From Streptomyces griseofuscus (GTDB taxonomy: Bacteria > Actinomycetota > Actinomycetes > Streptomycetales > Streptomycetaceae), in the NCBI RefSeq assembly GCF_014673495.1, contig NZ_CP051006.1:7005001-7069000 (forward strand): DNA of 64,000 nucleotides, in the 5' to 3' direction. The first letter of the stretch is position 1. Every line of letters starts with the position of its first letter. The notes beneath the pieces are model-generated. The model searched no databases and was not told where the DNA came from. It was given only the letters and a program-made list of their open reading frames with translations. Positions 46,712-54,547 of this stretch are shown in pieces. Made by a program: the position numbers and the translations under genes.

Positions 46712-47206
46712 TCAGTGGCGTCCGTACGTCTGCTCGCAGATCTTCGACTCCGGGCTGTTGCCGCGCCAGCCGCCGTACTCGCGGCCCAGGTCGCAGACGT
46801 CCGCGGGCACGCGCTGGGAGGTGCGTGGTGGTGCCTGGGCGGGGTGGTGGGCCCCGGGTGGCTGGGCGGGTGGGGCGGCGGCACGGGTGGGGGAATGGCC
46901 GGGCGCCAGGGGGCCGGGGGCGCCGGGTGAGGCGGGCTTGGGGGCCGGGGCCGGGTCTTCGGAGGGGCCGACCATCTCCAGGGCCTCGCGGGCCGGTGCC
47001 TGCACCACCCGTGGCGAGGCGCTGCCGTCCGTGCGGGGTGCCGACTGCTGCGAGGGCGCGGCACTCGGCGGCGGTCCCGGTGCCGCCGTGTGCCGTACCG
47101 TCACACAGCCGGTGAGGGCCGAGACGGCGACGGTGACCAGAAGCGCTGCGGTGGTCGTCGTTCGATGCACCCGGGTAACGATGCTGGTTCCGGAGCCGGT
47201 TGGCAT
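46712..47206 (-). CDS. Probable small lipoprotein, Pro/Ala-rich
   Basis: A 164-residue exported protein. The signal peptide (RVHRTTTTAALLVTVAVSAL) ends in the lipobox LTGC. A long Pro/Ala/Ser-rich spacer follows, then a conserved C-terminal segment QRVPADVCDLGREYGGWRGN, SPESKICEQTYGRH with two Cys that may form a disulfide. Start ATG 47206 is uncertain; GTG 47170 would give a shorter signal peptide. Function is unknown. Streptomyces has many such cell-surface proteins with low-complexity stalks and small C-terminal heads. Confidence 0.6.
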   Translation of the reverse strand: MPTGSGTSIVTRVHRTTTTAALLVTVAVSALTGCVTVRHTAAPGPPPSAAPSQQSAPRTDGSASPRVVQAPAREALEMVGPSEDPAPAPKPASPGAPGPLAPGHSPTRAAAPPAQPPGAHHPAQAPPRTSQRVPADVCDLGREYGGWRGNSPESKICEQTYGRH

Positions 47207-47285
47207 CAAAGAGTCGAGCCGGATGCCTCCGCCCGGGTGAACTCCCGCACCGAACGAGGGGTTTCCGTCACGCGCCGCTGACGCC

Positions 47286-47798
47286 TCAGGCGCCGGTGCT
47301 GCCGTCGATCCGCTCCCGGAGCAGATCCGCGTGCCCGTTGTGCCGGGCGTACTCCTCGATCATGTGCGTGTAGATCCAGCGGAGCGTGAAGTGCTCCTTG
47401 CCCGCGCGGTCGGTACGCCGGGACAGCTCGTCCAGTGAGCGGCCCGCGGTGTCGCGCCGGGCCCGGTCGACCTCGGCCCGGTGGGCGGCGTACGCCTCCT
47501 GCCAGGTGTCCGCCTCCGTGACGTGGAAGTCGCCGTCCGGGTCGTCCTCGGAGCAGTAGAGGACATCGAGATCCTCGTCCAGCAGCACCTCGTGGAACCA
47601 GAACCGCTCGACCTCGGCCATGTGCCGCACCAGCCCCAGAAGGGTCAGCTCCGAGGGCGGCACCGAGGCGGTGCGCAGCTGCTCGTCGGTCAGTCCCTCG
47701 CACTTCGCGATCAGGGTCCGGCGGTGGAAGTCCAGCCAGCCCTCCAGCATCTCGCGTTCGCCGGCGTTCAGGGCGGGTTCGTCGCGCTCGCTCGTCAT
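47286..47798 (-). CDS. DinB superfamily (DUF664) protein
   Basis: A 170-residue four-helix-bundle protein. NAGEREMLEGWLDFHRRTLI, PPSELTLLGLVRHMAEVERF and the C-terminal EEYARHNGHADLLRERIDG carry the three metal-binding His positions of DinB/YfiT proteins. DUF664 members in mycothiol producers act as thiol S-transferases (for example in detoxification); that role is inferred. ATG 47798. It follows TetR by 43 nt on the same strand, so it might be read through from that promoter. Confidence 0.85.
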   Translation of the reverse strand: MTSERDEPALNAGEREMLEGWLDFHRRTLIAKCEGLTDEQLRTASVPPSELTLLGLVRHMAEVERFWFHEVLLDEDLDVLYCSEDDPDGDFHVTEADTWQEAYAAHRAEVDRARRDTAGRSLDELSRRTDRAGKEHFTLRWIYTHMIEEYARHNGHADLLRERIDGSTGA

Positions 47799-47841
47799 GC
47801 GCTCATCCTCACCGGTCGAGTGCCGCCGTGGCCAGGGGTTT

Positions 47842-48441
47842 TCAGCGGCCCAGCATCCCCGCGAGCAACTCCCGCACGCCCGCCCGGATCCGCGCCCGGT
47901 CCGGTACCTCGGTGCTGAACGACCCCGCCGCGCACGCGAACATCAGCCCGTCCGCCCAGGCGACCAGGGACAGCACATGCCGGTCCGGGTCGGGGGATCC
48001 GGCCGCCGTGAGCATCGCCGCCAGGCGCTCCTTGAAGACGGCGCCGGCGCGGTCGTAGTAGGCGCGCAACTCCGGGCGGCGGGTGGCCTCCAGGGCGAGT
48101 TCGTAGCGGGCGATCAGCAGCGCGCGGCCCTGGGTCAGCGAGCGGTGCACGGCGAGGGCGAGCCCGTCGGCCAGCGCGTCGAGGTCGCCGGCCGGGTCGG
48201 GCAGTTCGGCCGGGGCCAGGATGCGCGCCTCGCGCTCGGCGTGCCGTCGTACCGCGAGTTCCAGCAGCGCCTGCCGGGTGCGGGCCACGTTCGAGGTCGA
48301 GCCCGGCGGAAGTCCCGCCGCCTCGTCCACGGCCCGGTGGGTCAGCCCGCGCATCCCGCGCTCGGCGAGCAGGGCGAGCGCGGTGTCGGCGACGAGGCCG
48401 GCGCGGGAGGGAGCGGCGGGGCCGGTGGGGCGTACGGACAT
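47842..48441 (-). CDS. TetR-family transcriptional regulator
   Basis: A 199-residue repressor. The N-terminal HTH is GLVADTALALLAERGMRGLT, HRAVDEAAGLPPGSTSNVAR (residues 15-54). The C-terminal ligand domain is LTQGRALLIARYELALEATR, LSLVAWADGLMFACAAGSF. ATG 48441. It is divergent from the FAD monooxygenase gene, with two palindromic operators between, so it most likely represses that gene and itself until a ligand binds. Confidence 0.9.
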   Translation of the reverse strand: MSVRPTGPAAPSRAGLVADTALALLAERGMRGLTHRAVDEAAGLPPGSTSNVARTRQALLELAVRRHAEREARILAPAELPDPAGDLDALADGLALAVHRSLTQGRALLIARYELALEATRRPELRAYYDRAGAVFKERLAAMLTAAGSPDPDRHVLSLVAWADGLMFACAAGSFSTEVPDRARIRAGVRELLAGMLGR

Positions 48442-48461
48442 GGGGAGACCCTATCCGTCGT

Positions 48462-48501
48462 ACTACGGCTGTAGTAGCGTGGCGCGCACTACAGTTGTAG
48501 T
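48462..48501. promoter_or_regulatory. Two TetR operators
   Basis: ACTACAGTTGTAGT (48488-48501) is a 6-bp inverted repeat with a 2-nt centre, and ACTACGGCTGTAGT (48462-48475) is the same with one arm mismatch. Their centres are 26 bp apart in the 76-nt TetR/monooxygenase gap. Confidence 0.82.
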
Positions 48502-48517
48502 GAGGAAGGGGCAGGTC

Positions 48518-49735
48518 ATGGCAGCATCGGCGCGGGCGGTCGTCATCGGCGGCGGGATCGGGGGGCTGGCGGCGGGCGCGGCCCTGCACCGGCGCGGCTG
48601 GGAGGTGACCGTGCTGGAGCGGGCCCGCTCCCTGGCACCGGTCGGCGCCGCGATCTCCCTCGCCCCGAACGCGCTGCGCGCCCTGGACGTCCTCGGCATC
48701 GGCGACGAGATCCGCGAGCTGGCCGCCTGGCAGGGCGACGGCGGACTGCGCACCCCCTCGGGCCGCTGGCTCTCCCGCAGCGACGCCGCCGCCGTGACCG
48801 CCCGCTTCGGCGACCCCCTGGTCCTGCTGCCCCGGGCCACCCTGATCGACCGCCTGGCGGCACTGCTCCCGCCGGGCGGTGTGCGCACGGGGACCGTGGC
48901 GACCGTCGTCGATCCGGGCGACGGCGGGCGGCCCGCGCGGGTGCGCTGCGGGCCCGCCGACGCCGGCGACCCCACCGCCCACGAAGGACTGGAGGCCGAG
49001 CTGGTCGTCGGCGCGGACGGCATCAACTCCCGTGTCCGCACGGCCCTGTTCCCCGAGCACCCCGGGCCGGTGTACGCCGGGTTCACCACCTGGCGGGTCC
49101 TAATACCGCTGCCCGGCGTCGCGTTCGCCTCCCATGAGACCTGGGGGCGGGGCCGGTTGTGGGGGACGCATCCGCTCCACGACGGCCGGGCGTACGCCTA
49201 CGCGGCGGCCGTCACCCCGGCGGGCGGCCGGGCCCCGGACGACGAACGGGCCGAACTCCTGCGCCGCTACGGCGATTGGCACCACCCCGTCCCCGCCGTG
49301 CTGGCCGCCACCCGTCCCGAGGACGTCCTGCGGCACGACGTCCACCACCTCGCGACCCCGCCGCCCGCCTACCACGCGGGCCGGGTCGCGCTCCTCGGCG
49401 ACGCCGCGCACGCCATGCCGCCCACCCTCGGCCAGGGCGGCAACCAGGCCGTCGAGGACGCCGTGGTCCTCGCCCACCACGCCCGTGACCTCGCCGCCTA
49501 CACCGCCGCCCGGCTCCCGCGCACGACCGCCATCGCCCGCCAGGCGGTCCGGATCGCCCGCGTCAACATGGCGGGCGGCCGCGCCGCCGTAGCCGTCCGG
49601 GACACCGCGATGGCCGCCCTGTCCAGGCTCGGCCCCGCCCTCTTCCTGCGCGGATTCGACGGCATCGCCGACTGGCGGCCCCCGTATGCTGCCGGGGACG
49701 TACAGCTGGGCGAGCCGCAGGGGAGAGACACGTGA
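48518..49735 (+). CDS. FAD-dependent monooxygenase
   Basis: A 405-residue class A flavin hydroxylase-like enzyme. The FAD dinucleotide fold is VIGGGIGGLAAGAALHRRGW; the second FAD motif is LVVGADGINSRVR; and VALLGDAAHAMPPTLGQGGN, QAVEDAVVLAHH is the GD motif region. It hydroxylates an aromatic or similar compound with NAD(P)H and oxygen. GAGGAAGG precedes ATG 48518. It is regulated by the divergent TetR protein and overlaps the next gene by 4 nt, implying a two-step pathway or detoxification unit. Confidence 0.9.
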   Translation: MAASARAVVIGGGIGGLAAGAALHRRGWEVTVLERARSLAPVGAAISLAPNALRALDVLGIGDEIRELAAWQGDGGLRTPSGRWLSRSDAAAVTARFGDPLVLLPRATLIDRLAALLPPGGVRTGTVATVVDPGDGGRPARVRCGPADAGDPTAHEGLEAELVVGADGINSRVRTALFPEHPGPVYAGFTTWRVLIPLPGVAFASHETWGRGRLWGTHPLHDGRAYAYAAAVTPAGGRAPDDERAELLRRYGDWHHPVPAVLAATRPEDVLRHDVHHLATPPPAYHAGRVALLGDAAHAMPPTLGQGGNQAVEDAVVLAHHARDLAAYTAARLPRTTAIARQAVRIARVNMAGGRAAVAVRDTAMAALSRLGPALFLRGFDGIADWRPPYAAGDVQLGEPQGRDT

Positions 49736-50643
49736 AGGTCGGCTGCATCGGACTCGGGGACATCGCGCAGAAGGCGTATCTGCCGGTGCTGGGCGCGCTG
49801 CCCGGGGTCGACCTCCATCTGCACACCCGCACCCCCGCCACCCTCGCCCGGGTCGCCGACGGGCTGCACCTGCCCGCCGGACAGCGGCACACGAGCCTCG
49901 ACTCGCTGCTCGCCGCCGGGCTCGACGCGGCCTTCGTGCACGCGCCCACCGCCGCCCACCCGGAGATCGTCAGCCGCCTGCTGACGGCCGGCGTCCCGAC
50001 CTACGTCGACAAGCCGCTGGCCTTCGAACTGGCCGACTCCGAGCGGCTGGTGGAGCTGGCCGAGGAGCGCGGCGTCTCCCTCTTCGTCGGCTTCAACCGG
50101 CGCTACGCCCCCGGGTACGCGCAGTGCCTGGAGCACCCGCGCGAGCTGATCCTGCTCCAGAAGAACCGGGTCGGGCTGCCCGAGGAGCCCCGCTCGATGA
50201 TCCTGGACGACTTCGTGCATGTCGTCGACACCCTGCGCTTCCTGGCGCCGGGCCCGGTCGACGACATCACGGTCCGCGGGCGGGTCCGGGACGGGCTGCT
50301 GCACCATGTGGTGCTCCAGCTCGCGGGGGACGGTTTCACCGCGCTGGGCGTGATGAACCGGCTCAGCGGCTCGACGGAGGAGATCCTGGAGGTCTCCGGG
50401 CAGGACACCAAGCGCCAGGTGCTCAACCTCGCCGAGGTGATCGACCACAAGGGCCAGCCGACCCTGCGCCGGCGCGGCGACTGGGTGCCGGTGGCCCGGC
50501 AGCGCGGCATCGAAGGGGCGGTCCACACCTTCGTCGACGCGGTGCGCGCCGGGCGGCGGCTCAGCGCCCGGGACGCGCTGGCGACCCATGAGCTGTGCGA
50601 GCGGGTGGTACGAGCGGTTCAGGACCTCCCCGGCGCAGCCTGA
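49732..50643 (+). CDS. Gfo/Idh/MocA family oxidoreductase
   Basis: A 303-residue NAD(P)-dependent dehydrogenase. KVGCIGLGDIAQKAYLPVLG is the Rossmann loop; HAPTAAHPEIVSRLLTAGVP, TYVDKPLAFELADSERLVEL carries the DKP variant of the EKP motif with the catalytic Lys. The C-terminal half is the alpha/beta dimer domain, somewhat short. The GTG start overlaps the monooxygenase stop (GTGA). The last 83 bp (50561-50643) overlap the C-terminus of lnt on the other strand. Sugar or inositol substrates are usual for the family; here unknown. Confidence 0.87.
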   Translation: MKVGCIGLGDIAQKAYLPVLGALPGVDLHLHTRTPATLARVADGLHLPAGQRHTSLDSLLAAGLDAAFVHAPTAAHPEIVSRLLTAGVPTYVDKPLAFELADSERLVELAEERGVSLFVGFNRRYAPGYAQCLEHPRELILLQKNRVGLPEEPRSMILDDFVHVVDTLRFLAPGPVDDITVRGRVRDGLLHHVVLQLAGDGFTALGVMNRLSGSTEEILEVSGQDTKRQVLNLAEVIDHKGQPTLRRRGDWVPVARQRGIEGAVHTFVDAVRAGRRLSARDALATHELCERVVRAVQDLPGAA

Positions 50644-52135
50644 GCGCCCGGGCGCCCTCGCCGGCGCACAGCGCGGCCAGCACCAGCAGCGCGACGTGCA
50701 CCGGCCAGTCGCCGTAGCGGACGTACGGCGTGATGCCGTGCGCCAGCGGTACGTCGTACACGCGCGCGGTGCTCGCATCGGTCCCCAGCCAGGGGCCGAG
50801 CCGCTGACCACCGGGCCCGTACACGGCGGAGACGCCGGTGAGGGTCGCGTGCACCATCGGGCGGCCGGTCTCGGCGGCGCGCAGCGCGGCCAGCGAGGCG
50901 TGCTGCTCCGGCGCCCAGCTGTGCTGGAAGGTGGAGGTGGAGGACTGCCCGAGGAGCACGTCCGCGCCGTCATCCGCGAGATGCCGGCTCATGTCGGGGA
51001 ACGCGGTCTCGAAGCAGATCAGCGGACCGATCCGCAGTCCGTGCCCCACGTTCATCACGACCTGTTCGGTGCCGCGCCTACGGTCCTCGCCGGCCGCCTT
51101 GCCCACCGAGGTGGCCCAGCCGAGCACGGAACGGGCGGGTATGTACTCGCCGAACGGCACGAGACGCATCTTGTCGTACCGGTCACCGGTCGGGCCGTTC
51201 GGGCCGATCAGTACCGAACTCTTGTAGATCCCGGGCCGGTCGGAGCGGCGGGCGTCCACGTTCACCAGGACGTCGGCGCCGGTCGCCCGGGACAGCGCGG
51301 CGATCCGCCGGGACAGATCGGGGCGGTCGGCGAGGTCGTAGCCGACGCTGGACTCGCCCCACACCACCAGGTCGACGTTCTGTCCGACGAGCCGCCGGGT
51401 CAGCTGCTCCTCCCGGTCGAACCGCACCTCCGGGCTGTCCCGCCCGGCCACGACGCCCGGCTGTACGACGGCGATCCGCGTCCTGCCGTCGATCTGCGGC
51501 CGGGGTGCCCATGCCCAGGCGGCGGTGGTCGCGGCGGCGGTGGCGAGGACCGTGGCCACCGCCGGCATCCGCGCCCCGCGCACCGCGATCAGCACGGCCG
51601 CCGCCACGTTCACGGCGACCACCAGGAAGCTCAGCAGCCACACCCCGCCGACCGAGGCCAGCCGCAGTGCCGGTGCCACCTGCCACTGGCTGGCGCCCAG
51701 GATGCCCCAGGGTCCGCCGAGCCCCTGCCAGGAGCGGACCAGCTCCACCAGCAGCCAGCCCGAGGGCAGTACGAGGAGGGCGACGGCGCACCGGCCGGGG
51801 GAGGGGGCGCCGCCCAGATACCGGCGCACCAGCCAGCCCCAGGGCATCCAGAGCAGCCCGAGCAGCGCGCCGATCAGGAAGATGAACACATGAAGGCTCG
51901 GCAGCAGCCAGTGGTGCACCGCGACCAGATACCCGAAGCCGCCGCACCAGCCGTCGTATGCCGCCCGCCGTCCGGTCGGCGCCGAGCGGGCCAGCAGCAG
52001 CCACGGGACCAGGGCGAGGTACGCGAACCACCACAGCGAGGGCGCCGGGAACGCCAGTACGGGCAGGGCGCCCGCGAGGGCGACGACGGCGGAGCGCCGC
52101 CAGGGGGAGGTCAGCCAGCGCTCGAACGTCGTCAT
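50561..52135 (-). CDS. lnt: Apolipoprotein N-acyltransferase
   Basis: A 524-residue membrane enzyme that N-acylates lipoproteins. About six hydrophobic segments precede an extracellular carbon-nitrogen hydrolase domain with Glu261 (VVWGESSVGYD), Lys322 (DKMRLVPFGEY) and Cys374 (LICFETAFPD), the full triad. ATG 52135 has GGGAGGC upstream. Streptomyces often has two lnt copies, unlike most Gram-positives. The C-terminal 27 codons overlap the convergent Gfo/Idh gene; this tail (PPARTAHGSPARPGR) is probably dispensable. Confidence 0.92.
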   Translation of the reverse strand: MTTFERWLTSPWRRSAVVALAGALPVLAFPAPSLWWFAYLALVPWLLLARSAPTGRRAAYDGWCGGFGYLVAVHHWLLPSLHVFIFLIGALLGLLWMPWGWLVRRYLGGAPSPGRCAVALLVLPSGWLLVELVRSWQGLGGPWGILGASQWQVAPALRLASVGGVWLLSFLVVAVNVAAAVLIAVRGARMPAVATVLATAAATTAAWAWAPRPQIDGRTRIAVVQPGVVAGRDSPEVRFDREEQLTRRLVGQNVDLVVWGESSVGYDLADRPDLSRRIAALSRATGADVLVNVDARRSDRPGIYKSSVLIGPNGPTGDRYDKMRLVPFGEYIPARSVLGWATSVGKAAGEDRRRGTEQVVMNVGHGLRIGPLICFETAFPDMSRHLADDGADVLLGQSSTSTFQHSWAPEQHASLAALRAAETGRPMVHATLTGVSAVYGPGGQRLGPWLGTDASTARVYDVPLAHGITPYVRYGDWPVHVALLVLAALCAGEGARALRLRRGGPEPLVPPARTAHGSPARPGR

Positions 52136-52289
52136 ACGGAGCCTCCCTACCCCAGGGCTCCAGTGTGCGCGCCGCAAGCGATCTACGACAGGGGGCCTGG
52201 TGGCCCCCTCCGGTACCCGCTCGGGGCGTCACCACTCAGCCGACGGTCACCCTCCCGGTCCCCTCTGCCCGCATGCCCCGCTTCAGACC

Positions 52290-52748
52290 TCACCGCGCCG
52301 TCCTCCGCCACTTCTCCGTGGCCACGACCTCGCCGATCCGCCAGCCCTCGGGCGTGCGCAGCAGCCCGAAGTCGTACCGTCCGCCGCACTCCAGATCCGG
52401 CGCCGCCGGGCCGTCCCCCTCCGTGCGGCGCATCGGGTTGAAATAGTCGGCCCGCACCCGCGCGGTGTCCCCGGTGTCATGCTCCAGGATCCCGAACCGC
52501 ACCCGCCGGTTGACGATCAGATGCTGCCGTACGGCGAACCGCGCCAGGTTCTCCGCGAGCCACCCGGCGACCTGCCCGGCCTGGCCCTCGATCCCCCCGG
52601 ACGAACGGTAATCGGCCCTCCCCTCGGGCGTGAACAGGCCCGGGTACGCCGTCCAGTCACCGTCGTCCACCGTCACCGCGTACGCGGTGACCAACTCGTC
52701 CACGGCCAGCCGGTCCAGTACGGTCGCGAGTTCCGCACGCTGCGTCAT
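52290..52748 (-). CDS. SnoaL-like domain protein (NTF2 fold)
   Basis: A 152-residue protein of the NTF2-like superfamily: VLDRLAVDELVTAYAVTVDD, GDWTAYPGLFTPEGRADYRS, RQHLIVNRRVRFGILEHDTG, GGRYDFGLLRTPEGWRIGEV. Members include polyketide cyclases, steroid isomerases and dehydratases; some are only binding proteins. The Asp/Tyr positions seen do not identify a reaction. ATG 52748 (MTQRAELATV) begins the conserved part. The gene is 154 nt upstream of lnt, same strand, and diverges from the DUF4291 gene. Confidence 0.8.
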   Translation of the reverse strand: MTQRAELATVLDRLAVDELVTAYAVTVDDGDWTAYPGLFTPEGRADYRSSGGIEGQAGQVAGWLAENLARFAVRQHLIVNRRVRFGILEHDTGDTARVRADYFNPMRRTEGDGPAAPDLECGGRYDFGLLRTPEGWRIGEVVATEKWRRTAR

Positions 52749-52865
52749 CGGCTCAGTCTTCGCCACGACGGGGACGCAGCCAAGAGCCATGCGGCGAAAT
52801 TCGGCGGTTCGGACGAGCGGGAAATCCGGTGGCGGGACCGCGCCCGACCGTCGAACCTGTCCTCC

Positions 52866-53477
52866 GTGAACGATCGATTCCTCGCCGCCGAACCCAAGTT
52901 CCGCATCCGCGCCCGCTACACGGACACCACGATCACCGTCTACCAGGCGTACCGCCCCGGCATCGGCCTGGCCGCCGCTCGGGACGGGCGGTTTCCGGGG
53001 GAGTGGAAGCGGGACCGGATGACCTGGATCAAGCCGTCGTTCCTCTGGATGATGTACCGCTGCGGCTGGGGCACCAAGGAGGGGCAGGAGACCGTGCTGG
53101 CGGTCGAGATCGACCGGGCGGGGTTCGAGTGGGCCCTGCGGCACGCCTGTCTGTCGCACTACGTGTCCGGGGTGCACACGGACCGGGCGGCCTGGAAGCG
53201 GGAGTTGGCGAGGGCGCCGGCGCGGGTGCAGTGGGATCCGGAGCGGGATCTGCATCACAACGCGCTGCCCTGGCGCTCGCTGCAACTCGGGCTCGCCGGG
53301 GAGGCCGCGCGGCGGTACGCCGATGAGTGGGTCGTCGGCATACAGGACGTGACACCTCTGGCCCGGCACGTGCACGCGGCCGTGCGGGCCGGGAAGCCTG
53401 AGCAGGCCGCGGCGCTGCTTCCCGAGGAGCGGGCGTACCCGGTGGCGGAGGACGTGCTCGCCCACCTGAGGGCGTAG
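52866..53477 (+). CDS. DUF4291 family protein
   Basis: A 203-residue soluble protein: FRIRARYTDTTITVYQAYRP, GIGLAAARDGRFPGEWKRDR, MTWIKPSFLWMMYRCGWGTK, VQWDPERDLHHNALPWRSLQ and LGLAGEAARRYADEWVVGIQ are the DUF4291 core, a highly conserved family in bacteria and fungi with no established function. GTG 52866 gives VNDRFLAAEPKFRI; the frame is open further upstream but only antisense to the SnoaL gene. It may be leaderless. Convergent with a small conserved gene. Confidence 0.86.
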   Translation: MNDRFLAAEPKFRIRARYTDTTITVYQAYRPGIGLAAARDGRFPGEWKRDRMTWIKPSFLWMMYRCGWGTKEGQETVLAVEIDRAGFEWALRHACLSHYVSGVHTDRAAWKRELARAPARVQWDPERDLHHNALPWRSLQLGLAGEAARRYADEWVVGIQDVTPLARHVHAAVRAGKPEQAAALLPEERAYPVAEDVLAHLRA

Positions 53478-53491
53478 GGCGCCGGGAGTGG

Positions 53492-53671
53492 TCAGGCGGC
53501 CTTGATGATCTCCTCGCGGATCGCCTTGGCCCACTCCACGACCAGTAGCTCGTACTCCGTGCGCTCCTGGGCCGAGAGGGAGCCGCCCGTGCGCAGCCAG
53601 AGCGCCCGGATCTGCTCGTTCACCTCGGCGGCAGACCGTGTGGAACCAGGGGGCGGGAAATGGGGGGACAT
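53492..53671 (-). CDS. Small conserved hypothetical protein, 59 residues
   Basis: Sequence MSPHFPPPGSTRSAAEVNEQ, IRALWLRTGGSLSAQERTEY, ELLVVEWAKAIREEIIKAA. It looks like a two-helix soluble protein common in Streptomyces. ATG 53671 fits the conserved N-terminus as I remember it; GTG 53701 would add MSDLAPTLFH. No Shine-Dalgarno is obvious. Function unknown. Confidence 0.65.
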   Translation of the reverse strand: MSPHFPPPGSTRSAAEVNEQIRALWLRTGGSLSAQERTEYELLVVEWAKAIREEIIKAA

Positions 53672-53899
53672 GTGGAACAGCGTAGGGGCAAGGTCTGACA
53701 CTGCGCTACCGCACCGCTACGCAGAACGTATGTGGTTGGTCACCGGTGCCGCCGATCGGGCCCTGTGGTCGCCCCAGTTCAGATGGCATATGCCGGGCTG
53801 AGTTGACGATGGCGGGTGTCCGGGAGATGGCCGAAATGGGGTGCGGTGCTCTGGGAGGGCGGTGGCGAGCGGGTCAACTGCCCTGTCAGGTAAGGGAGT

Positions 53900-54373
53900 T
53901 CAGGAAGTCGCCACGGGGCCCTTCACCGTCCAGCCGGGCGTCTGCGGGTGGGCCGTCAGGTCGTCGTGATGGACGGGGGAGCCGCAGGCGCGGCAGGTGA
54001 CCACCGGGACCAGCTCATGGCCGCAGCTGTGTTCCATGGTCATGGGCAGATCGGTGTGGTGGCGCAGATGGTGGTCACCCCACTCCTTGAGCGCCATCAG
54101 GACCGGCTCCAGCTCCAGGCCCGCCGCGGTCGGCCGGTAGTCGAAGCGCTGCGGGTGCTCGCTGTAGGCGCGCCTGGTCAGCACCCCGGCCTCCACGAGC
54201 CGGCGCAGCCGGGTGGCCAGGATGTCGCGCGGGGCGCCGATATTGCGCGCCAGCTGGTCGAACCGGCCGTTGCCCAGGCACACCTCCCGCAGCACGAGCA
54301 GGGAGTACTTCTCTCCCACCACCGCGAGGGTGTCGGCGATGGAGCAGGGGCGCGGGTCCTTCGGTGCGGCCAT
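53900..54373 (-). CDS. HxlR-family transcriptional regulator
   Basis: A 157-residue regulator. The winged helix is CSIADTLAVVGEKYSLLVLR, FDQLARNIGAPRDILATRLR, RLVEAGVLTRRAYSEHPQRF, DYRPTAAGLELEPVLMALKE. The C-terminal 45 residues (MEHSCGHELVPVVTCRACGS) contain a Cys/His cluster that could bind a metal or act as a redox switch; this extension is common in Streptomyces homologues. ATG 54373. It is divergent from a thiolase gene across 174 nt with three operator-like repeats. Confidence 0.87.
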   Translation of the reverse strand: MAAPKDPRPCSIADTLAVVGEKYSLLVLREVCLGNGRFDQLARNIGAPRDILATRLRRLVEAGVLTRRAYSEHPQRFDYRPTAAGLELEPVLMALKEWGDHHLRHHTDLPMTMEHSCGHELVPVVTCRACGSPVHHDDLTAHPQTPGWTVKGPVATS

Positions 54374-54392
54374 GCGGCCCAGTTTAGTTGAG

Positions 54393-54496
54393 AGTTTGGT
54401 TTTCCAACCCTTGCGAACGGTATGGGTTCCCTCGCGTCGGTGGGTGGGTTTGATTTTCCAACTCACGGGGCTATGGTGAGTTCAGATTTCCTACCC
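54393..54496. promoter_or_regulatory. Three HxlR operator-like repeats
   Basis: AGTTTGGTTTTCCAACCC (54393-54410), GGTTTGATTTTCCAACTC (54447-54464) and AGTTCAGATTTCCTACCC (54479-54496) are similar 18-mers in the same direction, the first two 15/18 identical. They fill the HxlR/thiolase gap. Each holds a partial dyad (GGTTTTCCAACC-like). Confidence 0.7.
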
Positions 54497-54547
54497 ACCG
54501 GTAACCACGCTCGTGAACGAGCCCGCTCCGCCGCAGGAGGCCGCACC

